Origin: a virus
DNA length: 45,019 nucleotides
Strand: one strand, 5' to 3'
IMG/VR virus record: IMGVR_UViG_3300031999_001962
Coordinates: 1-45,019 of that record
Shown: positions 33,537 to 40,596 of the stretch, piece after piece
Layout of the letters: each line of letters starts with the position of its first letter
How positions within the stretch are numbered: position 1 is the stretch's first letter
Made by a program: the position numbers and the translations under genes
The notes under the pieces: generated by a model
What the model was told of the DNA's origin: nothing
The model's database searches: none
What the model saw: only the letters and a program-made list of their open reading frames with translations

Positions 33537-34375
33537 TGAACCTTATAGAGAACTTTAATACAGGGTCATTTTCAAGAATGATATGGCTTTCTCAAAAGGC
33601 TAAGGATACATGGAAAGACCCTCTGGATAAAATTTCTGCTTTGGTTCATGAACTTGAAGTAGATAGTGTTGTTGCCGAGCATAGATTGTGCGCGTGGCAG
33701 ACTATTGGCGAAGAGTCAGTTCCAGAATCTTCTGCAAGATGGGCAGAACACGGACTTGTTTCTCTTCCGCTGAAAAGAGTGGTTTCGTTTGGTGGATTTT
33801 CTCACAAACACGAAGAACCTCGGAGTGGACAACCCGCGTCTGTTTGTTTGGTTGTAGCAAGGACTATTAAGGATTGTTTGGATTTTAAGGATGCCTTTAT
33901 AAACGGAGACAACTATCGTCAGGGTGTTATGTTAGGATTTCCAAAGTGCTGCTGCAAATTTTTTGACGAGTCGTGGTCTGGAGGGTTCTTTGACCCGATG
34001 TGGCAAGCGGCGCAAGCCTCCCCCGCGATAGAAGAAAATGAAAATCTCATTCTGGTAAAATCTCATCCGTACTCAAATCCTCTTCTTCGCTATATTGGAG
34101 TAAGGATAGGATTTCACATCCCTTGTTCTTTTAACTGTGGTGAAACTATCGCTTTGTCTACAGAGCGAATGAATCTAGCCCGTATTAAGAATAAGGACTT
34201 GTCTATGATTTTAGATTCTCTTTTACAGATGCCTATGGAATGGAGTAGTCTTCATGGGATAGGGATGGTGAAAACACCTATATTCTACATCGTTGTTCAG
34301 TCTGTCCCTACTCTTGAAAGATTCGTTGTTAGGACAGACGGAACTTTTATACCAAAGGAGTCGTGCCATGGCTGA
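33536..34375 (+). CDS. Cys-rich protein, probable partner of the radical SAM enzyme
   Basis: 279 residues, TAATG overlap with the radical SAM gene. Two conserved-looking cysteine blocks stand out: GFPKCCCKFFDESW and HIPCSFNCGETIALSTERMN. The pattern (G-x-P-x-C-C-x-x-F-F, then P-C-S-x-x-C) suggests a metal or iron-sulfur site and recalls uncharacterised DUF483-like proteins. Tight coupling argues for a shared job, such as recognition of the substrate or transfer of the modification. The C-terminal third overlaps the start of the fibre gene. The function is not known. Confidence 0.6.
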   Translation: MNLIENFNTGSFSRMIWLSQKAKDTWKDPLDKISALVHELEVDSVVAEHRLCAWQTIGEESVPESSARWAEHGLVSLPLKRVVSFGGFSHKHEEPRSGQPASVCLVVARTIKDCLDFKDAFINGDNYRQGVMLGFPKCCCKFFDESWSGGFFDPMWQAAQASPAIEENENLILVKSHPYSNPLLRYIGVRIGFHIPCSFNCGETIALSTERMNLARIKNKDLSMILDSLLQMPMEWSSLHGIGMVKTPIFYIVVQSVPTLERFVVRTDGTFIPKESCHG

Positions 34376-36824
34376 AAGATATGTAAAAATTTCCGAGTAT
34401 GCGCGAGCAATTATAAATCTTAAGAAGTTGATAAAAAACGCCGGAAGTATTGGACCCGTAGGAATCCATAATCTTCTAGACGGAACCGTTCACCCCGATA
34501 CCGATAATGATACTGTTGCAAAAGGAGATATTGTTAGAGGTTCTGTAGGAGATAAATGGGAACGTCTTGCGCGAGATAGAAATGGAGAAATACTTACGTT
34601 AGACAACGACCTTCCCGAATGGAAACATAAAATTACCATAAGTAGTGACAGTCCTTCCGGAGGTGAGGACGGTGATATATGGTTTCAAACGCCCATAGAA
34701 GAAGAAGATTTGTTTCTTATGGTTTCTAACGGAGCGTACAATGATTTTGCGTGGCGTTGGCATAATTTAGATACTGTTGCTCCAGAAGGTTACATAATGC
34801 CGGGGGATTTCTGGTACGACGTATGTTGGGACGCACCAATTTGGTTTACTGGGGTATGTTACCACGATGGTTACATTTATGCAGTTAGATGGAGTGGCTC
34901 GGCCGACTGGATTGATAAGATAGATGCTGAAACTGGCGAGATTATAGCAGAGAGTCCTACTTTTATTCCAGACCCCCTACATCCCGAAGACCCGGACCCC
35001 AACAATTGGTGGAGTCTTTATGTTGCAATGCAGATTTGCTCGGATGGAACGTATGTTTATATTGCAGATTGGTCTAGTTCTAGAATAGTTAAGTATGCAA
35101 TGTCCGATTTATCTTATGTTGCTCAAACACTTGTTTGGACACCGGGAGAAGGAATTGATTGGATACACCCGCATGGAATTTGTACCGATGGAACTTATCT
35201 TTATGTAGCATCAAACGATAATGGCACTGCTCGACGGTCCTTGAGCAAATATCTTTGCAGCGACCTCAGTTTAGTTAGTAGAGTTATAGGCCACGGTTTG
35301 GGAGATAATCAGTTTATATGGCCAGCTGATATAACTACTGATAACACCTATCTTTATATGCTGGATGGGGGCTACGACACTTTAGGAGGTCAATTAAAAG
35401 TTCATAGATGTTCGGATTTATCCTATGTTACCAGATTGAATCTTGGCGGAGCGTATGAAATAAATGCTCTATACGGAATTGTTTACTATAATGGTTCACT
35501 GTACTTTCTTATAGTTCATTCTGCTGATAATGCTGTTACGCACGTTAGAAAATATAATGCTTCGACATTAGTACTTGAATCTGAATATGATGCCGACTCA
35601 GCCGTTGAGGGAGAAGAGTATTATTACCCTAACTCATATCTGCTTACTACCGTCGCACCCAAAATATCGTGGACAACCGTTCCAGATGAAATAACAGTTC
35701 CTGCGGGAGTAACAGAACTAATCGTTGAGGCTTGGGGACATGGTGGAAAAGGCGGGGCTGGAGGTTCTACTTATGGCGGCGGAGGCGGAGGCGGGGGAGC
35801 ATTTGCTCAGAGAACAATAACAGTATCACCGGGGGACTACTACTATAGTGTTCTTAATGAGGGCAGTGGAGAACACACGGAGGTGTTCAAAGGAGATGTC
35901 TCCAATCAAAAAATTGAAGATGGAGGATTTGAGAATTGGACAGATGAGCATACTCCTACGAATTGGAATCTTATAAGTTATGGCGAGGAAACTATAAATG
36001 AAGAGAGTTCAATAATCCACGAAGGATTAAGGTGTATTAGGGTAGACCTTACAGAAGACTCAAAGACTGGGGCTTTTTCGGATGAAAGTTTTAATTTAAC
36101 TCCTAACTCTTTGTATAGACTATCTTATTGGACTAGACAGAAAAACTCAGTAAATGATTGGCCTATAGGCGTACATCTTTGTGATACAAGTGAAACTGTA
36201 TCTGTTCAGTGGACCGAAGGCGACGGTATTTGGAGTCAAGGATGGACTACGGACTTTTATACAATAGAGAACGGCCTACCAGACGAAGATGTGTGGGTAA
36301 AAACAACTATATTATTTTACGCCCATCCAGATTATACAGATTACAAGATAATATTTGATATGTGGCATCCACAAACAATAATTGGTGTTGTAAATCTATA
36401 TATCGACGATGTACGCATAGAAGAAATAGACCCAACACTTATTTTATCTGCGGCTCCGGGTACGGACGGCTCTCCTTCTGCGGCAGGAGTTGGCGGAGCG
36501 GCGGGAAGTTGTGTCAATGCTGATGTGGCTTACTCAGGGGGAGTTGGATACTATTCGGGAACTGGAACGGCGGGGGGAGGCGGAGGCACTTCAGCCGGAA
36601 AATTTATGAATGGAGTTCATAGCTACATTGATGAATTAACCGCACCTAGATATGGATTTGGTCCTCCGTACTCTGGATTTGGTGGTGACGGGAGAGGTAC
36701 TGGAAATACGGGGTATGACGGTTATGCTCCCGGTGGCGGAGGAGGAGGTTCCGGTAAAAACGCTTCCGGTACTTCTTCTGGTGGATTCGGGTTCGTTCAA
36801 TTCAGATATAAGAATCCGGTATAA
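34368..36824 (+). CDS. large tail fibre / receptor-binding-type protein with beta-propeller and glycine-rich domain
   Basis: 818 residues from ATG 34368 (AAGGAG 7 bases upstream; an in-frame start 75 bases earlier lies inside the previous gene). Order: a fibre-type attachment part (GIHNLLDGTVHPDTDNDT, about 25-45); a beta-propeller (about 147-424) made of repeats such as CSDGTYVYIADW and CTDGTYLYVAS; the first half of a glycine-rich tail-tip domain (about 430-512, ELIVEAWGHGGKGGAGG); an inserted carbohydrate-binding-module-like jelly roll (about 514-689, beginning KIEDGGFENWTDEHTPTNW); and the second glycine-rich half (about 690-818, ending FGFVQFRYKN). A propeller and a sugar-binding-like insert fit a receptor-binding protein. 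Domain calls are by pattern. Confidence 0.72.
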   Translation: MAERYVKISEYARAIINLKKLIKNAGSIGPVGIHNLLDGTVHPDTDNDTVAKGDIVRGSVGDKWERLARDRNGEILTLDNDLPEWKHKITISSDSPSGGEDGDIWFQTPIEEEDLFLMVSNGAYNDFAWRWHNLDTVAPEGYIMPGDFWYDVCWDAPIWFTGVCYHDGYIYAVRWSGSADWIDKIDAETGEIIAESPTFIPDPLHPEDPDPNNWWSLYVAMQICSDGTYVYIADWSSSRIVKYAMSDLSYVAQTLVWTPGEGIDWIHPHGICTDGTYLYVASNDNGTARRSLSKYLCSDLSLVSRVIGHGLGDNQFIWPADITTDNTYLYMLDGGYDTLGGQLKVHRCSDLSYVTRLNLGGAYEINALYGIVYYNGSLYFLIVHSADNAVTHVRKYNASTLVLESEYDADSAVEGEEYYYPNSYLLTTVAPKISWTTVPDEITVPAGVTELIVEAWGHGGKGGAGGSTYGGGGGGGGAFAQRTITVSPGDYYYSVLNEGSGEHTEVFKGDVSNQKIEDGGFENWTDEHTPTNWNLISYGEETINEESSIIHEGLRCIRVDLTEDSKTGAFSDESFNLTPNSLYRLSYWTRQKNSVNDWPIGVHLCDTSETVSVQWTEGDGIWSQGWTTDFYTIENGLPDEDVWVKTTILFYAHPDYTDYKIIFDMWHPQTIIGVVNLYIDDVRIEEIDPTLILSAAPGTDGSPSAAGVGGAAGSCVNADVAYSGGVGYYSGTGTAGGGGGTSAGKFMNGVHSYIDELTAPRYGFGPPYSGFGGDGRGTGNTGYDGYAPGGGGGGSGKNASGTSSGGFGFVQFRYKNPV

Positions 36825-36826
36825 TA

Positions 36827-36946
36827 ATGATTGAAAGAATTTATTGTTGTTTTGGATTCATACTCTGGCTTTCGTGGCATATAGTGTTTATTTGCTGGGC
36901 ACACCAAGAAGTTGTATTTAAGGGTCGTAGGGTCTTCAAGATATAG
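36827..36946 (+). CDS. very short membrane peptide
   Basis: 39 residues from ATG 36827, two bases after the fibre stop, to TAG 36944-36946. One membrane segment is seen, FGFILWLSWHIVFICWA, with a basic end (FKGRRVFKI). There is no clear ribosome-binding site, so coupling to the fibre gene would be needed. It fills the only gap between this gene and the next. Possibly a small lysis or membrane-insertion peptide; evidence is thin. Confidence 0.45.
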   Translation: MIERIYCCFGFILWLSWHIVFICWAHQEVVFKGRRVFKI

Positions 36947-36955
36947 GAGATTACT

Positions 36956-37150
36956 ATGGCTGACCTTTTCATTAATAGTTTAGAAGAAGTAGATGTCGAA
37001 GAAGGCTTTGTAGTTAGCGTTGAAGATAGGGGAACTGTTTATGTTAAAGTCGGAGGGGTTTGGACTCTTACAACAACCGTCTGGGTACATACGGGTGGGG
37101 TTTGGGTCGCCAGCACTCCTTATACGAAGGACGAAGCTGTATGGTTATAG
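36956..37150 (+). CDS. small beta-rich structural-type protein
   Basis: 64 residues behind AGGAGA. It consists of short strands in two similar halves with repeated 'GGVW' units (KVGGVWTLTTTVW, HTGGVWVAST), a pattern seen in small phage tail or fibre-cap proteins. It lies between fibre-type genes, so a small virion protein is likely. The stop is followed by a short region without a clear gene until 37238. Confidence 0.55.
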   Translation: MADLFINSLEEVDVEEGFVVSVEDRGTVYVKVGGVWTLTTTVWVHTGGVWVASTPYTKDEAVWL

Positions 37151-37193
37151 ACAAAGGACTTGAAAAGTTAATGAATATCCTACAATATGGAGG

Positions 37194-37571
37194 TGAGAGT
37201 GCGGAGGTTTTATACTTTTTTTGTGGGAGGTGCAGCAATGCGATTTGACATTTACCATCACACGATGGAGTATCTGGACGTAAACGAAAAACTCGACAAA
37301 CTCCTTCATCTTACGAAGGAAATTTTAAAAAAGGAGATACATATGACCATTGAACTCGACACGTTGACCACTGAGGTAGAAGAGAATACCGTTGCAGTTG
37401 ACTCTGCAATCGCCCTGATTGAGGGTATTGCCGCGCAGTTGGTTGCGATTAAGGATGACCCCGCTAAGATTCTGGCTCTTGCCAATACGCTTGATGCGAC
37501 CTCGGCTAAGTTAGCTGCCGCCGTTGTTGCAAACACCCCCGCCGAGTAAGAGCGTGACCTCCGCACTCTCA
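37194..37571. repeat. 15-base inverted repeat flanking a small gene
   Basis: The left arm, TGAGAGTGCGGAGGT, is at 37194-37208. The right arm, ACCTCCGCACTCTCA, at 37557-37571, is its exact reverse complement. They enclose 348 bases holding the gene 37238-37549. A chance 15-base match at this distance is very unlikely. It may be an inversion or recombination site, or the right arm may be part of a terminator. Confidence 0.75.
37238..37549 (+). CDS. small helical virion-type protein with two in-frame starts
   Basis: 103 residues from ATG 37238 (GGAGGT upstream), or 68 residues from ATG 37343, which has a strong AAGGAG at 37331-37336. The 68-residue part, beginning MTIELDTLTTEVEENT, with AIALIEGIAAQLVAIKDDPA and ending AAAVVANTPAE, matches a type of short Ala-rich helical phage protein often found near tail fibres. 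The first 35 residues (IYHHTMEYLDVNEKLDKLLH) would be an extra helix. Both starts look usable, so two products may be made. The shorter is probably the main one. The codon use of the 68-residue part is GC-richer than its surroundings, as for well-expressed virion genes. Confidence 0.65.
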   Translation: MRFDIYHHTMEYLDVNEKLDKLLHLTKEILKKEIHMTIELDTLTTEVEENTVAVDSAIALIEGIAAQLVAIKDDPAKILALANTLDATSAKLAAAVVANTPAE

Positions 37572-37581
37572 TTTTTTATTT
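37551..37581 (+). terminator. probable rho-independent terminator
   Basis: An imperfect hairpin (AGAGCG with CGCACTCT, one bulge) is followed by ATTTTTTATTTT directly after the stop of the helical gene. The T-tract is good and the stem is short. It overlaps the right arm of the 15-base inverted repeat, so the dual use is ambiguous. Confidence 0.5.
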
Positions 37582-37602
37582 TAAGAAAGGGTAAAAAGTA
37601 AT

Positions 37603-38592
37603 ATGAATCGACTCCTAATTACTGGTTCTGGTGGTTTTGTAGGTCATCATGTAGTGGAGTGGTATCTGGAGAAAACAGACTGGGAACTTATAGGGCTGGA
37701 TTCTTTCCGCCACGCCGGAGACAGCCTACGCGTTCAAAAAGACCAAAGATACAAGGTTTACTGCCACGACTTGAACGCTCCTATAAGTACCCGTCTGGCA
37801 GCTGAGTTTGGGAAAATCGACTACGTCTTAAACCTCGCAAGCTGTTCTGATGTTGACCTGTCTATGAAAGAACCACTCCATGTCTGGGAAAACAATACAA
37901 AACTCATTGGAAACATCCTTGAGTTTGTGCGAGGGAGAGACATCGAGATGTTCATTCAGTGTTCGACGGATGAGGTCTTCGGACCTGCTCCAGACGGTCA
38001 TTATCACACAGAATGGGAAACGGCTATCCCCTCTAATCCCTACTCTGCTTCTAAAGCTGCGCAGGAAGCCCTGTGTATTTCTTATTGGAGAACTTATGGT
38101 GTCCCTATTGTCATTACGAATACTATGAATATGATTGGAGAACGACAAGAGGTATCAAAGTATCTCCCTAAAATTATCAGGGCGATTTATCGCGGGGAAG
38201 AGATTGTTGTTCATGGCACTCCAGATAGGATTGGTTCTCGTATGTATCTTGATGCCAAAAACCTTGCCGATGCATGGCTGTTTTTGATGGAAAATCTATC
38301 CCCTCGGGTCTACCAAGACGGTCCGGACGCGCAGAGGCCGAGTCGTTACAATGTTGTGGGGCAAGAAGAGGTTTCAAACTTGGAGTTGGCAAGGCGGGTT
38401 GCTGAAATAATGGGTAAGACGGCTAATTATAGGTTTGAGGATTTTCACAGTGTCAGACCGGGTCACGATAGACGGTATGCTCTGGACGGGACGGCACTAC
38501 GAGACTTCGGTTGGAAACATCCATTCCCTCTGGGTGAGACCCTCCGTAGAATCGTAAAATGGACGATTGAAAATCCAAATTGGCTGCTCTGA
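37603..38592 (+). CDS. extended SDR sugar-nucleotide dehydratase/epimerase, RmlB-like
   Basis: 329 residues. The NAD-binding motif GSGGFVG is at residues 8-14. The catalytic region has S121-T122-D123-E124 (STDEVFG) and Y147-x3-K151 (YSASK). The C-terminal block RPGHDRRYALD is the sugar-nucleotide-binding motif typical of dTDP-glucose 4,6-dehydratase. The Asp-Glu pair after STD is what 4,6-dehydratases use, so dehydratase is favoured over epimerase. The product would be a 4-keto-6-deoxy sugar nucleotide for the nearby glycosyltransferases. No other RmlABCD genes are visible here. AAGAAAGG precedes the ATG. It lies between a terminator and a promoter, so it may be expressed by its own signals. 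Confidence 0.8.
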   Translation: MNRLLITGSGGFVGHHVVEWYLEKTDWELIGLDSFRHAGDSLRVQKDQRYKVYCHDLNAPISTRLAAEFGKIDYVLNLASCSDVDLSMKEPLHVWENNTKLIGNILEFVRGRDIEMFIQCSTDEVFGPAPDGHYHTEWETAIPSNPYSASKAAQEALCISYWRTYGVPIVITNTMNMIGERQEVSKYLPKIIRAIYRGEEIVVHGTPDRIGSRMYLDAKNLADAWLFLMENLSPRVYQDGPDAQRPSRYNVVGQEEVSNLELARRVAEIMGKTANYRFEDFHSVRPGHDRRYALDGTALRDFGWKHPFPLGETLRRIVKWTIENPNWLL

Positions 38593-38610
38593 ATAAGGTA
38601 GGAATTGGTA

Positions 38611-38638
38611 TTGACATGTTATGGGTACTATGTAGAAT
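38611..38638 (+). promoter_or_regulatory. sigma70-like promoter
   Basis: TTGACA (38611-38616), a 16-base spacer and TAGAAT (38633-38638) lie in the 85-base gap before 38678. Both boxes are close to consensus. The first 11 bases, TTGACATGTTA, are identical to those of the site at 7818, which points to a shared phage promoter type used before structural genes. Confidence 0.7.
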
Positions 38639-38677
38639 TTTAGTTGTCTTTAAATCTGTAAACGTGAGGAGGACTTA

Positions 38678-39178
38678 ATGAAGAACATAAGCACAGATGA
38701 GAAAGCCGTCAAGATTAAGGGCTTTTTCAGGCTGCAAATCACAGAGGACAGGGCGGGCAAGCCCCAAAAGATTGTCGGGGACTCCGGCTGGAGAGAGAAC
38801 TCTCTGACTAACGAGGGCTTTGACGATTATCTTTGCCGCCTTATTGCGGCACAGGCTTCGTCCAAGCAGATTGGTTTCATTGCTCTTGGCACGGGTACTG
38901 CCCCCAATGCGACCCATGCGACTCTGAACGGAGAACTCGGTGGTTCGACCAAGCGGAAGGCAGTCACGGTCAGCGTCTCTAATTCCAAGACCGTCCGGTT
39001 TACTGCGACTTTTGGCTCCAGCGACAGTTTTCTCGCGGGTCAGTCCACGCTCCAGAATATCGGCCTGTACGACAACAACGCCACCAATGGTACGTTGTTC
39101 GCTGGCTCGACGTATCCGACTTCGACCTGTGACTCTAACCAGAATGTTAACGTCACATATGATATTCAATTTTCTTAG
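38678..39178 (+). CDS. beta-rich virion surface protein (tail-fibre-associated type)
   Basis: 166 residues behind GAGGAGG. The pattern NEGFDDYLCRLIAAQ, then IGFIALGTGTAPNATHATL, GELG, VRFTATFGSS and LQNIGLYDNN is the pattern of a common phage tail or surface protein family (a small domain with ALGTGT and IGLYD blocks). It is GC-rich in codons compared with neighbours, suggesting strong expression, and it has its own good promoter. Its exact position in the virion is unknown. Confidence 0.65.
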   Translation: MKNISTDEKAVKIKGFFRLQITEDRAGKPQKIVGDSGWRENSLTNEGFDDYLCRLIAAQASSKQIGFIALGTGTAPNATHATLNGELGGSTKRKAVTVSVSNSKTVRFTATFGSSDSFLAGQSTLQNIGLYDNNATNGTLFAGSTYPTSTCDSNQNVNVTYDIQFS

Positions 39179-39225
39179 GTTGTGATTAGTATAGGTAGGG
39201 TAGGAATTTAATTAGTGATTCTTCC

Positions 39226-39254
39226 TTTACTTTTTGATTAGTTTATGCTAGTAT
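39226..39254 (+). promoter_or_regulatory. possible promoter before the HNH gene
   Basis: TTTACT (39226-39231), a 17-base spacer and TAGTAT (39249-39254) preceded by TG one base upstream form an extended -10 layout. A second reading, TTGATT with 16 bases to TAGGTA, resembles the 38611 site but would overlap the ATG. If used, the transcript would begin at or next to ATG 39261 (leaderless). Weak but in a true gap. Confidence 0.3.
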
Positions 39255-39260
39255 GTAGGT

Positions 39261-39806
39261 ATGAAACAAAAATATCTACAACTTGCAGACCGGGAATGGT
39301 TGGCGGCAAAAGTGCAAACTTTTAGGTTAAGAGAGATAGCGGCGGAGATAGGTTGTTCCTACTCTGCCGTTATTGTTTCTCTTAAAAAGTTTGAAATTAA
39401 TGTCCCTACAAGAACAAACTATAGAAAGAGTCTAACAAAATCCGAATCTTGTAAGGCCGCTTACGCTAGAATGTGGCCCAATGGAAGATTCGGTTCTTTG
39501 GCGGCAAATTGGAAGGGCGGTAAAAGAAAAACAGGAAGTGGTTACAAACAGATTTTAATGCCAGAACATCCAAGTTCTGATTGTCAAGGATATGTGATGG
39601 AACATACGCTCATTGCTGAGAAAAATATTGGTAGACAATTAACTAATGAAGAAGTGACTCATCACATAGATGGGAACAAAGAGAATAATAAAGAAGAAAA
39701 TATTGAAGTTCTGTCTCGTAGCCAGCATGTCCAACTCCACTTTGACGCAACCAAAGAAGTCGCTCGTTTAAAGGCTATTCTAGACAAGCGTAAAATTCCT
39801 TACTAA
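39261..39806 (+). CDS. free-standing HNH homing-type endonuclease
   Basis: 181 residues. It has an N-terminal helix-turn-helix (about 22-50, FRLREIAAEIGCSYSAVIVS) and an HNH nuclease core: YVMEHTLIAEKNIGRQL, then EEVTHHIDGNKENN, then ENIEVLSRSQHVQLH. The key residues are the HH-D pair, the N and the final H. Such genes spread by cutting DNA lacking them and carry no virion function. It sits between two structural and sugar genes with no intron visible around it. It is more AT-rich and has a different codon style from its upstream neighbour, supporting recent arrival. Its target may be the corresponding gap in related phages. Confidence 0.85.
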   Translation: MKQKYLQLADREWLAAKVQTFRLREIAAEIGCSYSAVIVSLKKFEINVPTRTNYRKSLTKSESCKAAYARMWPNGRFGSLAANWKGGKRKTGSGYKQILMPEHPSSDCQGYVMEHTLIAEKNIGRQLTNEEVTHHIDGNKENNKEENIEVLSRSQHVQLHFDATKEVARLKAILDKRKIPY

Positions 39807-39822
39807 CTAGGAGGTATAAGGT

Positions 39823-40371
39823 ATGGTAAAGGTGAAAAAGTCTGTTTCGGATGTTTTGAAAGCCAAGGGCGGGATAAGACTCGACCTTGGTTGCGGCGAG
39901 AACAAACAGAAAGGTTTCGTAGGAATTGATTTGCGGAAACTGCCCGAGGTTGACATCGTTCACGACCTTGAGCAGTTTCCGTATCCTCTTCCCAACGAAA
40001 GCTGTCTGGTCATCGTCGGAAGTCATTTGGTTGAGCATATCAAGCCTTGGCTCATGCTCAAGTTCATGGACGAACTGTGGAGGATTGCAAACGTGGGTTG
40101 CCAGCTTGTCTTAGCACACCCCTATGGAGTCAACGAACTTTTTGTTCAAGACCCCACGCACTGCAACCCCTGCAACGCCGCCACTTGGCAGTATTTTGAC
40201 CCCCGCTATCCGCTTTATCAAGTTTACAAGACAAAGCCGTGGAAAATCGAAAAGGGATTTCCTATTTGGCAGCAATCAGGTTGTATGGAGGTCTTTTTTA
40301 CAAAAGTCTCTGAAGCGGAAGGGAAACGTATGTACGAAAAAGAACGTGTATATGATACTGAGGAGAAGTAA
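39823..40371 (+). CDS. class I SAM-dependent methyltransferase
   Basis: 182 residues behind AGGAGG. SAM motif I is LDLGCGENKQKGFVGIDL (about 20-38), followed by DIVHDLEQFPYPLPNES and the methyltransferase-11-type SHLVEHI. Small size suggests a small-molecule or sugar methylation. It belongs to the second sugar-type cluster (37603-42076). Codon use is GC-rich relative to the HNH gene just before it. The acceptor is unknown. Confidence 0.75.
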   Translation: MVKVKKSVSDVLKAKGGIRLDLGCGENKQKGFVGIDLRKLPEVDIVHDLEQFPYPLPNESCLVIVGSHLVEHIKPWLMLKFMDELWRIANVGCQLVLAHPYGVNELFVQDPTHCNPCNAATWQYFDPRYPLYQVYKTKPWKIEKGFPIWQQSGCMEVFFTKVSEAEGKRMYEKERVYDTEEK

Positions 40372-40596
40372 ATGGAAGACCTCGGCATCAACGTAGCAGA
40401 AAAGGTAGGCATGAAAGAGGCAATAGGAAAATCCAAAGAGATTGTCTCGTTCAATGCCGTAGCTGTTGTTAGGGCGCACGAAGACGGAAAACTTGAAGTT
40501 CTTGGAGTTCATTTTATGAATGCGGACAGAAGTATGGTGACTGTTCGTCCCGGAGAAGTGCGCAAGGTTGAACTAAAAATTGAGGGTCCAAAATGA
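40372..40596 (+). CDS. small hypothetical protein of the second sugar cluster
   Basis: 74 residues directly after the methyltransferase stop, with GAGGAGAAG upstream. It has a helical N-terminal part and two or three strands (IVSFNAVAVVRAHEDGKLEV, then MVTVRPGEVRKVELKI). The fold could be a small beta sandwich; there is no known motif. The last strand (TVRPGEV) recalls the I-V-I-x-P-G end of the EIFYN module but lacks the first half, so a link is not claimed. It carries the last TAGGAAAATC repeat at 40424-40433. Confidence 0.55.
   Translation: MEDLGINVAEKVGMKEAIGKSKEIVSFNAVAVVRAHEDGKLEVLGVHFMNADRSMVTVRPGEVRKVELKIEGPK

Larger units (their letters stand above)
1606..40433 (+). repeat. dispersed 10-mer TAGGAAAATC, 13 copies, + strand only
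   Basis: Exact copies of TAGGAAAATC start at 1606, 2901, 3438, 7528, 9427, 11087, 13732, 14128, 20463, 20998, 27272, 28716 and 40424. Each is preceded by A or T. Twelve lie inside genes; the one at 20463 begins with a stop codon and spans into the gap before 20476. Nine are read as xRKI and three as GKS, so two frames are used. I saw no copy of the reverse complement GATTTTCCTA. A 10-base word is expected well under once by chance here. The shorter core GGAAAATC occurs about twice as often. Function unknown. Confidence 0.85.

Noticed and set aside
34293-34367. Upstream start for the large fibre gene
   Set aside because: It lies within the previous gene, whereas ATG 34368 has AAGGAG at proper spacing and gives a normal fibre N-terminus.
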